Shown: positions 6,133 to 10,927 of the stretch, one piece after another | How the letters are laid out: every line of letters starts with the position of its first letter | Position numbering within the stretch: the stretch's first letter is position 1 | NCBI GenBank assembly: GCA_003343805.1 | Contig: QAKM01000034.1 | Span: 17,075-28,001, forward strand | DNA length: 10,927 bases | Source: Bacillota bacterium | GTDB taxonomy: Bacteria > Bacillota > Clostridia > Christensenellales > Borkfalkiaceae | Direction: 5' to 3' | The notes under the pieces: generated by a model | What the model saw: only the letters and a program-made list of their open reading frames with translations | Databases searched by the model: none | What the model was told of the DNA's origin: nothing | Program-made: the position numbers and the translations under genes

Positions 6133-6935
6133 TCGAGAATACGCAGGAAGCCATCATTGACAGGCAGACATTCGACACCGTGCAGAAGATACGGCAATGC
6201 AAACGACGGCCGACGCCGATGGGCGAGATGAACACGCTTTCGGGGATGCTCTATTGTGCGGATTGCGGAAAGAGAATGTATTTATGCCGCTGCACCACGA
6301 TGAAGCAGGCGGAATACTTCAACTGTTCGTCTTACAGGAAGGCGCTCAAACGTACCTGCGCTTCGCATCAGATCACCGTGAAAGCCGTGGAAACATTGCT
6401 TTTAGAAGACCTTCGCAGGACGGTTCGCTTTGCCAAATCGCAGAAGCAGACCTTTTTGCAGCTCTTGCAGAACAATGCGGACGAGAAGGAAAAGCTGGAA
6501 CTCAAAGCCAACACGCACGAACTGACTGCGGCGGAGGAACGGATCAAGGCGCTGGACAAGATCATCCAAAGTCTTTGCGAGGACAAAGTCGCGGGGAAAC
6601 TGTCGGAAGAGAGGTGTCTGAAACTGAGCGAGACTTACGAGAGCGAACAGGCAGGTTTGACCGAGAAAGTCAAGGCGCTGAAAGCGACGCTCTAAAAGCG
6701 TAAGGAGCAGCAGAACCGCATCCGCGACTTCATGAAGCTGGTTGAACGGTATAGCAATATCGAAGAACTGACGCCCGAAATCATCCGTTCGTTTGTGGAC
6801 AAGATCATCGTACACGAAAAGCGGAAAGAGAACGGGCATTACCGGCAGGAAGTCGAGATCGTCTATAACTTTATCGGAGCGGTGGAATTTCCCGACTTTG
6901 TAAACGTTGACGACGATTACGGCTTGGACGAATGA
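6132..6935 (+). pseudogene. Large serine recombinase (TnpX-like), C-terminal remnant
   Basis: Homology starts at FENTQEAIIDRQTF (codon TTC 6132-6134) and runs to TGA 6933-6935. It has the recombinase zinc ribbon (LYCADCGKRM, then YFNCSSYRK and CASHQ), a long coiled coil rich in E, K and L, and the C-terminal LVERYSNIEELTPEIIRSFVDKIIVHEKR block typical of Tn4451 TnpX-type recombinases. The whole N-terminal catalytic resolvase domain with the nucleophilic serine is absent. An in-frame TAA at 6693-6695 (after KALKATL) also interrupts the coiled coil, and the same frame then resumes without loss. The open frame extends upstream to ATG 6051 only by crossing the antisense of the AraC fragment. It therefore cannot recombine DNA and is a decayed mobile-element gene. 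Confidence 0.88.
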
Positions 6936-6940
6936 AAAAC

Positions 6941-6955
6941 GCCCGCTTTGCGGGC
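6941..6955 (+). other. Hairpin after the recombinase remnant
   Basis: GCCCGC, loop TTT, GCGGGC, 5 nt after the stop. No T tract follows, so alone it would be a weak terminator. Confidence 0.6.
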
Positions 6956-6975
6956 AGAACAAAAGACATGAGAAA

Positions 6976-7009
6976 AGGCGTGGCTTTCACGCCACGCCTA
7001 CTCTCTTTT
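6976..7009 (+). terminator. Terminator-like hairpin at the right end of the foreign segment
   Basis: AGGCGTGGC (6976-6984) and GCCACGCCT (6991-6999) form 9 perfect pairs around TTTCAC, followed by a pyrimidine tract ending TTTT. It is suitable as a terminator for the recombinase gene. Confidence 0.7.
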
Positions 7010-7036
7010 CAAAGGGCGCGCCTTTACCGAAATTCC

Positions 7037-7053
7037 CTATCGGAATTGCGCTT
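7037..7053. repeat. Right 17-nt inverted repeat of the foreign segment
   Basis: CTATCGGAATTGCGCTT is the inverted partner of 5677-5693 (one mismatch). It runs into a perfect 12-nt palindrome, CGCTTATAAGCG, at 7049-7060. Confidence 0.6.
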
Positions 7054-7085
7054 ATAAGCGGAGCGCTTTTTGCTTGTATTTTTGG

Positions 7086-7330
7086 GTTGTGGAGGAGGCC
7101 ATCATGCGATGACGCCTTCCGTCACGGCTGCGCCGCGCCACCTCCCTGTTTAGGGTTCCCGCAAAGATTTTGCGTTAGCAAAAGATTTGTGGAAAAAGGA
7201 GGAGCCGATGTTTTATGCGTGGCATTCGCTTTTTAGCGGATGCCCGCAAATTACGTCGCGCTCCGACGCGGGAGGCAAGGAAAAGCACTTGCCTTGCTCC
7301 GACGCGGGAGGCAAGGGAGGTGCGGCGAGT
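7086..7330. repeat. Patch of the left-end repeat family, mostly inverted
   Basis: This stretch holds fragments of the elements in 1-996, mainly reverse-complemented. CTTGCCTTGCTCCGACGCG near 7284-7302 largely matches the inverse of 11-28, and CGCTCCGACGCG occurs once more near 7258. AAAAAGGAGGAGC at 7193-7205 matches the inverse of 70-84. GGCAT/ATGCC with CGCT/AGCG form a hairpin at 7217-7247. GTCACGGC near 7118 with GCCGCG further on is another palindrome. ORFs here show no protein resemblance. CGGCGAGTACCTC occurs twice between 7323 and 7376, just beyond. Confidence 0.65.
7157..7194 (+). repeat. Hairpin element D with GA/GA internal mismatch
   Basis: Arms run T, C, CC, G, CAAA, then GA (7166-7167), TTTTGC, loop GTTA, GCAAAA, GA (7184-7185), TTTG, T, GG, A, A. 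There is one G/T wobble and one C/A mismatch. Flanks AGGGT (5' side) and AAAAAGGAGGAGC (3' side) match those of elements A1 and C. The loop is GNNA rather than GAA. Confidence 0.7.
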
Positions 7331-7374
7331 ACCTCGTGCGGCGAGCCCCCCAAGCTGCCCGTACGGCGAGTACC

Positions 7375-7815
7375 TCAGGCGCAGATCATCGCTTTCCAGA
7401 TGCGTTCAAAGCGTTCCTCGCGGGCGAGCGTGTCCGAAAGGAGTGCCCGGATCTCGGGGTCCATCTCCGCGCCGGTGTCCGCGAGGGTGCTCTTGAGGCT
7501 CGTGATGCCCATCACGGTGCCCTGCGTCATCATTTCGGCGATGTGCGCGCGGGAGCCGTCCTTTAAGGTGTTGAGCTTGATACTGCCCCACATCATCGCC
7601 TTCTTGAAGGGGCCGGGCTCCTTTAAGAGGATGTGCTTGTCGCAGGCGAGCGCCGAAGCGCGGGCGCAGAGCTGTTCGTATTCGCCGTGTTCGCGCAAAA
7701 GCTCCTCTTTGAGCTCCTCTTCCCCGGCGGCGGGGAGGATGTTCTCGATGGACTGCATGGCAAGCAGGCTGTTGCGGTAGAGTTCCGCCAATATCTCTTC
7801 ACTCTTCTTTTCCAT
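7375..7815 (-). CDS. Unrecognised helical protein, conserved-looking
   Basis: A 146-residue acidic, helix-rich soluble protein with no signal peptide or membrane segment. I recall similar uncharacterised Clostridia proteins but cannot name a family; a ferritin-like or DUF2383-like helical bundle is a guess. Notable segments are SIENILPAAGEEELKEELLR (26-45), the central KKAMMWGSIKLNTLKDGSRA and HIAEMMTQGTVMGITSLKST, typical of conserved core helices. ATG 7815 is chosen because the protein-like sequence begins there; the frame is open to 7983 but that extension would cover the rplU promoter and leader. No ribosome binding site precedes the ATG, while a -10-like CATACT ends 6 nt upstream, so the mRNA may be leaderless. 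It is divergent from rplU. Confidence 0.75.
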   Translation of the reverse strand: MEKKSEEILAELYRNSLLAMQSIENILPAAGEEELKEELLREHGEYEQLCARASALACDKHILLKEPGPFKKAMMWGSIKLNTLKDGSRAHIAEMMTQGTVMGITSLKSTLADTGAEMDPEIRALLSDTLAREERFERIWKAMICA

Positions 7816-7867
7816 ACGGGAAGTATGCGCAGCGCCGCGAAAAATATCCGAAAGTCGGAAAAACTGC

Positions 7868-7896
7868 TTGACAAATGCGGGCGGGTATGATAAAGT
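7868..7896 (+). promoter_or_regulatory. Vegetative promoter for rplU-rpmA
   Basis: A perfect -35 TTGACA (7868-7873), 17-nt spacer and -10 TAAAGT (7891-7896) with a TG extension at 7888-7889. Start expected near 7902-7904, leaving a leader of about 80 nt. Confidence 0.8.
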
Positions 7897-7902
7897 ACTC
7901 TC

Positions 7903-7970
7903 TGAGCCGCTAAGGTCGGGCAGCAAAGTGCCGAAAGTTCGGCCGCCTTGCATCTTGCGAGACTGGAAAG
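7903..7970 (+). promoter_or_regulatory. Structured rplU leader, candidate L21 leader
   Basis: AAGG (7912-7915) and CCTT (7946-7949) can close a domain. Inside it GGCA/TGCC (7919-7922/7929-7932) competes with CCGAA/TTCGG (7931-7935/7938-7942), since they share 7931-7932. L21 leaders that autoregulate rplU are known in Firmicutes. The position fits, but I cannot confirm the consensus by eye. Confidence 0.45.
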
Positions 7971-7985
7971 AGGAGGTAAACAAAA

Positions 7986-8291
7986 GTGTACGCGATCATC
8001 GAAAACGGCAACAAGCAGTATAAGGTTTCCGAGGGCGACGTCGTCAGAGTGGAAAAGCTCAAGGCAGAGGTCGGCGAGGAAGTTTCCTTCAACGTGCTTA
8101 TGGTGGCAGACGAGAACGGCGTCAAGGTCGGCAGCGACGTAAAAAACGCCAAGGTCACCGCTAAGGTCGAAGCGCAGGACAAGTACCGCAAGATCATTGT
8201 CTTCAAGTATAAGTCCAAGAAGAACGAGCGCAAGAAGCAGGGCCACCGTCAGCCCTTCACCGCAGTCAAGATCGAAGCGATCTCCCTTTGA
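7986..8291 (+). CDS. rplU: 50S ribosomal protein L21
   Basis: A 101-residue 23S rRNA-binding protein of the large subunit, of normal family length. It opens with [17 protein letters not shown] and ends with the basic [18 protein letters not shown], the L21 C-terminal signature. The start codon is GTG (7986), supported by AGGAGG at 7971-7976, 9 nt upstream. It is the first gene of a two-gene operon with rpmA. The usual Firmicutes gene between them, the L27-processing protease prp (ysxB), is absent: only 57 nt separate the two. Confidence 0.98.
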   Translation: MYAIIENGNKQYKVSEGDVVRVEKLKAEVGEEVSFNVLMVADENGVKVGSDVKNAKVTAKVEAQDKYRKIIVFKYKSKKNERKKQGHRQPFTAVKIEAISL

Positions 8292-8301
8292 CTGCACGGG
8301 G

Positions 8302-8318
8302 CGCCTTGCGATAAGGCG
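8302..8318 (+). promoter_or_regulatory. Intercistronic hairpin between rplU and rpmA
   Basis: CGCCTT (8302-8307), loop GCGAT, AAGGCG (8313-8318), lying 10 nt after the rplU stop and 16 nt before the rpmA ribosome binding site. There is no T tract, so it could stabilise or process the mRNA rather than stop it. Confidence 0.55.
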
Positions 8319-8348
8319 TCGGCAAATTTATCATAAGGAGAAATAATC

Positions 8349-8615
8349 ATGATCTTTATCAGTTTATTCGCTCATAAAAAGGGTACCGGTTCCTCGCACA
8401 ACGGCCGCGACAGCAACGCGAAGCGCCTCGGCGTCAAGCGTCAGGACGGCCAGACCGTGCTCGCAGGCAGCATCCTTGTGCGCCAGCGCGGGACGAAGAT
8501 CCACCCCGGCAACAACGTCGGCATCGGCGGTGACGATACCCTCTTCGCCCTCAAGGACGGCGTTGTCAAGTACGAGCGTCTCGGCAAAGACAGAAAGCAG
8601 GTCAGCATCTACTAA
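8349..8615 (+). CDS. rpmA: 50S ribosomal protein L27 with N-terminal extension
   Basis: An 88-residue large-subunit protein whose N terminus reaches the peptidyl transferase centre. The core is typical: [20 protein letters not shown], then [20 protein letters not shown]. It starts with MIFISLF before AHKKG. In Firmicutes such an extension, often ending LQ-x-F or LFA, is removed by the cysteine protease Prp to expose the essential N terminus; cleavage here would fall between F7 and A8. The motif reads ISLF-A, with S where Q is usual. AAGGAG at 8335-8340 lies 8 nt before ATG 8349, so this start is well supported. No prp gene lies next to it, and a terminator follows at once. Confidence 0.97.
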   Translation: MIFISLFAHKKGTGSSHNGRDSNAKRLGVKRQDGQTVLAGSILVRQRGTKIHPGNNVGIGGDDTLFALKDGVVKYERLGKDRKQVSIY

Positions 8616-8620
8616 GAATG

Positions 8621-8650
8621 AAAAGCTCCGCATCGCGCGGAGCTTTTTTT
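8621..8650 (+). terminator. Terminator after rpmA
   Basis: AAAAGCTCCGC (8621-8631), loop ATCGC, GCGGAGCTTTT (8637-8647): 11 perfect pairs ending in a run of seven T, 5 nt after the stop. Confidence 0.95.
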
Positions 8651-8654
8651 GTGC

Positions 8655-8692
8655 AAAAAAAGCGGCCCTCCCCAAGAGGTAAAGGGGAGGGC
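8655..8692 (-). terminator. Terminator of the ECF sigma/anti-sigma operon
   Basis: Read on the minus strand, GCCCTCCCC (8692-8684) and GGGGAGGGC (8673-8665) form 9 pairs around 10 nt, followed by CGC and seven T (8661-8655). It lies about 60 nt after the stop at 8750 and back to back with the rpmA terminator. Confidence 0.88.
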
Positions 8693-8749
8693 GGTGCATC
8701 GCGCGGGAGCAGGAGCATCTCCCACGCAGGGACAGGCGGTTGGCTGCGG

Positions 8750-9916
8750 TCAGACGAGGTGCATGAAGGTCAGATGATAGATGAAACTGTTACAAGCCCC
8801 GCCCAGCGATTCGATCGGGAAGAACTCCCAGTCGCCGGGGACTTCCACCCAGTCGTAGGGATAGGTCCAATCAAATTCCCAAAGCTCGCCGTCTACCGAG
8901 AGCATGACGCGGAGCACTTCGCCGTTATCGATGGCATATCCGTTGTACTTACCATCGATGGTGGTGACGGTTCGCGAGGGCAGGATGGGGATGCCGTCGC
9001 GGTCCTTTTCGGGCCTGCGCAGCTCATCCGGTTCAAGTCCCCAAAGATCGTAGACAGAGGTCGTCCGCCGCAGTTCATTCGCAAAGGCGATCTCTTCGTC
9101 CGAAGATTTGCGGTCGATGGCGGAATAGTCGTAGTTGAGGACAAATAAGGCGAATTGCACGGGATCGTATAATTCGGGGTGCTGCTCGATGTACTTGTAG
9201 AGACGGGGGAAAGAGTAGCGCGTGATGATCTCGGAGACATCAAGGTAGTTGCGCTTGAATGTGAGCGCGGGTTCATCGTAGACGATGCCCGTTTCTTCAT
9301 GGATATAGTTGAAGCTGAAAGGAGCGCCTTCGGGCTTTCCGACCATGGTAAACGGGACGCGGAAGGAGATGAGAAGATCGTCCTCTTCGTTCAGGTACTC
9401 CCGCTGATAGGGTGTAGCGGTGTACTCGAAATAAGTTTTCTCTCCACAGAGATCGCATGAGTTTTCGTCGTGATTTGTGCTGATCGCATTAACGGTGAGG
9501 GAGTCTCCCGGCGCATTGATCGTGCGGATGATGCCTTCCGTTTCCTCCCAGCCGTCAAAGCGGAGGAGCGATTCCTTTCGGGCGATCTCGTTGCCGATGC
9601 TTGAAAGGGTATAGGCGCAGGCTCCGCAGATGCCTGCCGCCACGAGAGCAATGGCGATCGTGCTGATGAGAAAGCGCCGCCTGATCTTGCGGATGGGTTC
9701 ATCCTTGCGCTTCCGATCGTTCTCCTTCTGTTCTTTTTTTGTTTGGACGGAGGCGAGGGCGGCCTCCTCGGGCACGGGGGCCTTGAGCTTTTCTGCCTCT
9801 TCGGCGCAGGCGGGGCAGGCCTTTAAGTGGCGCTCCACAAAGGCGCGGCTGTCCTCGGAGAGCGCATCGTCCACATACAGGGGCAATAAGTCGCGTACCA
9901 GATTGCATTTGTTCAT
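8750..9916 (-). CDS. Membrane anti-sigma factor with zinc-finger domain
   Basis: A 388-residue protein with an N-terminal zf-HC2-type anti-sigma domain: C4, then LLPLYVDDALSEDSRAFVERH and H30-x3-C34-x2-C37. This fold binds the partner sigma factor at the membrane, usually with one zinc. A charged linker (55-81) precedes one membrane helix (about 82-104). The remaining 280 residues should lie outside the cell; I recognise no domain there. That part holds a CxxC pair (C154, C157) and many aromatic residues, and probably senses the signal. The ATG overlaps the sigma-factor stop as ATGA (9916-9913), and GGGAGG lies upstream inside the sigma gene, so the two are translationally coupled. The neighbour and domain order make the role fairly sure; the signal is unknown. 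Confidence 0.9.
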   Translation of the reverse strand: MNKCNLVRDLLPLYVDDALSEDSRAFVERHLKACPACAEEAEKLKAPVPEEAALASVQTKKEQKENDRKRKDEPIRKIRRRFLISTIAIALVAAGICGACAYTLSSIGNEIARKESLLRFDGWEETEGIIRTINAPGDSLTVNAISTNHDENSCDLCGEKTYFEYTATPYQREYLNEEDDLLISFRVPFTMVGKPEGAPFSFNYIHEETGIVYDEPALTFKRNYLDVSEIITRYSFPRLYKYIEQHPELYDPVQFALFVLNYDYSAIDRKSSDEEIAFANELRRTTSVYDLWGLEPDELRRPEKDRDGIPILPSRTVTTIDGKYNGYAIDNGEVLRVMLSVDGELWEFDWTYPYDWVEVPGDWEFFPIESLGGACNSFIYHLTFMHLV

Positions 9917-10383
9917 GTTTTCGTTCCTCCCATTTTTTCAATGATCTTCAGGCGGGCGCGGTGATAGGTGACGCGCGCCCAGCTTTCGCTCTTTTCGTAA
10001 ATTTTGGCGATCTCTCCGTATTCCGCTTTCCCGATGGTCCTCAGCAGAAAGACGCCGCGGTAGGGCTCCTCTAAGGCGTTCATGTGGAGGATGATCTCCT
10101 TGACGTCCTCCTTCTCGTCGCCCGCAAACAGGTCCTCGGGCGGGTCGGGCAGGGGCGGGGGCCGCTTGCGCTTTTTCTCCTGCGTTAAGAAGAAGTTGCG
10201 CGCGATGGAGCACAGCCACACGCCCACCGGGCAGTCTCCGCGGAATTTGTCCGCGTGGCGGATGGCGCGGTACATGGTCTCTGCGGCGAGATCTTCCGCG
10301 TCCGCACGGTTGCGCGTCAGCGTCACGCAGTAGGCGTACAGCCGCGGATAATTTTCCTCGTAGAATCGCTCCAGGTCTTTCAT
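9913..10383 (-). CDS. ECF-type RNA polymerase sigma factor
   Basis: A 156-residue group 4 (ECF) sigma factor that redirects RNA polymerase to a stress or envelope regulon. Region 2 spans about 5-70, with YPRLYAYCVTLTRNRADAED, LAAETMYRAIRHADKF and VGVWLCSIARN. A proline-rich linker (about 74-83) leads to region 4 (about 95-150), with the helix-turn-helix YGEIAKIYEKSESWARVTYH. ATG 10383 is preferred over the GTG nine codons upstream because AGAGGA lies 6 nt before it and homology begins at FYEENYPRLY. It overlaps the anti-sigma gene by 4 nt. A SigX/SigM-like promoter precedes it, suggesting positive autoregulation. The exact ECF group cannot be assigned by eye. Confidence 0.95.
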   Translation of the reverse strand: MKDLERFYEENYPRLYAYCVTLTRNRADAEDLAAETMYRAIRHADKFRGDCPVGVWLCSIARNFFLTQEKKRKRPPPLPDPPEDLFAGDEKEDVKEIILHMNALEEPYRGVFLLRTIGKAEYGEIAKIYEKSESWARVTYHRARLKIIEKMGGTKT

Positions 10384-10416
10384 CGTCTGTCCTCTGTGGG
10401 GTCTCTTCACTTATAA

Positions 10417-10442
10417 GACGCGCTCACACGCGGTTTGTTACA
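10417..10442 (-). promoter_or_regulatory. ECF-type promoter, probable autoregulation
   Basis: On the minus strand TGTAAC (10442-10437), 16 nt, then CGTC (10420-10417). This fits the B. subtilis SigX/SigM/SigW-type pattern (AAC in the -35 and CGTC or CGTA in the -10). It sits about 34 nt before the sigma ATG, giving a short leader. Confidence 0.7.
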
Positions 10443-10533
10443 AAAAAGGGAAAAATTTCTTGCATTTTTTTCGGAGGGATGGGCGCCTGCGGGATGGCTT
10501 TCATGGCACGGGCTGCATGGATGAGCGCGGATA

Positions 10534-10661
10534 GCCGCCCGAACGGCGGGGAAAACGGCCCGGGCGGGGCCCGAACGGCGGGAAAAGCGGCCCGAAAGGG
10601 GCCCGAACGCCGGGAAAAGCGGCCCGAACGCCGGGAAAAGCGGCCCGAACGGCGGGGAAAA
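10534..10661. repeat. GC-rich tandem repeat, five units
   Basis: Five units share the core GCCCGAACG-S-CGGG followed by AAAA, with spacings of about 21-32 nt. Two middle units (about 10556-10618) are lengthened by an extra CGGGCGGG or CCGAAAGGGG. Each core can form CCCG/CGGG or CCGCC/GGCGG hairpins. ORFs on both strands cross it with low-complexity peptides (PERREKR, SGRFSRR) and no ribosome binding site, so I call it noncoding. 10443-10533 shows nothing further I recognise. Confidence 0.8.
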
Positions 10662-10711
10662 CAGCCTGCGCAAAAAAAGAAAAAAATTTCGGTATTTCCC
10701 GCAAAAAACGC

Positions 10712-10740
10712 TTGCATTCTTTTCTCCGATGTGCTATTAT
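10712..10740 (+). promoter_or_regulatory. Promoter for the tRNA genes
   Basis: -35 TTGCAT (10712-10717), 17-nt spacer, -10 TATTAT (10735-10740) with a TG extension at 10732-10733. Start is expected near 10747, a few bases before the tRNA-Val 5' end. Confidence 0.82.
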
Positions 10741-10754
10741 AATCAAGCAAGTTC

Positions 10755-10830
10755 GGAAGCTTAGCTCAGCCGGGAGAGCATCTGCCTTACAAGCAGAGGG
10801 TCATAGGTTCGATCCCTATAGCTTCCACCA
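10755..10830 (+). tRNA. tRNA-Val (anticodon UAC)
   Basis: 76 nt. Acceptor arms GGAAGCT and AGCTTCC pair fully. The D arm has TAGCTCAGCCGGGAGAGCA. Anticodon stem TCTGC/GCAGA holds loop CTTACAA with anticodon TAC, reading GUA (valine). The T arm has GGTTCGATCCC. Discriminator A and CCA are encoded. Confidence 0.97.
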
Positions 10831-10852
10831 TACAGTGCGGAATGTTGATTAT

Positions 10853-10927
10853 GCGGGAATAGCTCAGTGGTAGAGCGTCACCTTGCCAAGGTGAATGTCG
10901 CGGGTTCGAGTCTCGTTTCCCGCTCCA
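10853..10927 (+). tRNA. tRNA-Gly (anticodon GCC)
   Basis: 75 nt, ending at the last base of the window. Acceptor arms GCGGGAA and TTCCCGC pair fully. D arm TAGCTCAGTGGTAGAGC. Anticodon stem TCACC/GGTGA holds loop TTGCCAA with anticodon GCC, reading GGC (glycine). T arm GGGTTCGAGTCTC. Discriminator T and CCA are encoded. It lies 22 nt after tRNA-Val and is probably cotranscribed. Confidence 0.97.

Noticed and set aside
84..7194. Integron attC sites
   Set aside because: They share the idea of folded imperfect hairpins, but the conserved GTT/AAC core and extrahelical bases are missing and no gene cassettes lie between them.
7816..7983. N-terminal extension of the 7375-7815 protein
   Set aside because: It would overlap the rplU promoter and leader and has no protein-like composition.
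8701..8727. Hairpin GCG/CGC with GGGAG/CTCCC as a member of the GA/GA family
   Set aside because: It has no GA/GA mismatch, no GNA or GNNA tip and different flanks.
10424..10750. Repetitive proteins on both strands over the GC-rich repeat
   Set aside because: Every frame is low in complexity because the DNA is repetitive; no ribosome binding site was found.

Overview
The window looks like chromosomal DNA from a GC-rich, Gram-positive anaerobe of the class Clostridia. This rests on strong AGGAGG ribosome binding sites, extended -10 vegetative promoters, a HemZ-type radical SAM protein, an N-terminally extended L27 and a SigX/SigM-like ECF promoter. I cannot place it to family; a Christensenellales-type gut lineage is a guess.

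Layout. 1-996 has no convincing gene. It holds two tandem copies of a repeat (period 288), a run of about ten hairpins and a nested hairpin. 997-2975 is a two-gene operon: a metallo-beta-lactamase-fold hydrolase overlapping hemZ. 3051-5645 holds a clear promoter, rpsO, a terminator and pnp (S15 and polynucleotide phosphorylase). 5677-7053 is a scar of foreign, AT-richer DNA: the C-terminal third of an AraC-type regulator and the C-terminal part of a large serine recombinase meet head to head near base 6131, each without its N-terminal part, inside a 17-nt inverted repeat. 7086-7330 holds more of the repeat seen at the left end, mostly in the opposite orientation. 7375-7815 (minus) is an unrecognised helical protein, divergent from rplU-rpmA (7986-8615; L21 and L27). 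8750-10383 (minus) is an ECF sigma factor and membrane anti-sigma factor pair with an apparent autoregulated promoter. The right end has a GC-rich tandem repeat and then tRNA-Val(UAC) and tRNA-Gly(GCC).

How the genes relate. Most are translation and RNA-turnover housekeeping genes (rpsO-pnp, rplU-rpmA, tRNAs). The ECF/anti-sigma pair is an envelope-signalling unit. The most unusual content is the repeat family. Members share flanks (AGGG-C/T-TCCC on one side, GGGAA-R-AGG on the other) around hairpins whose stem sequences differ but stay paired. Four of the five best carry a symmetric GA/GA internal mismatch and a GNA or GNNA loop. The two tandem copies are identical over 139 nt, yet two later stems differ by fully compensated base pairs. 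This resembles REP-like elements kept as folded single-stranded nucleic acid, but no transposase for them is present here.
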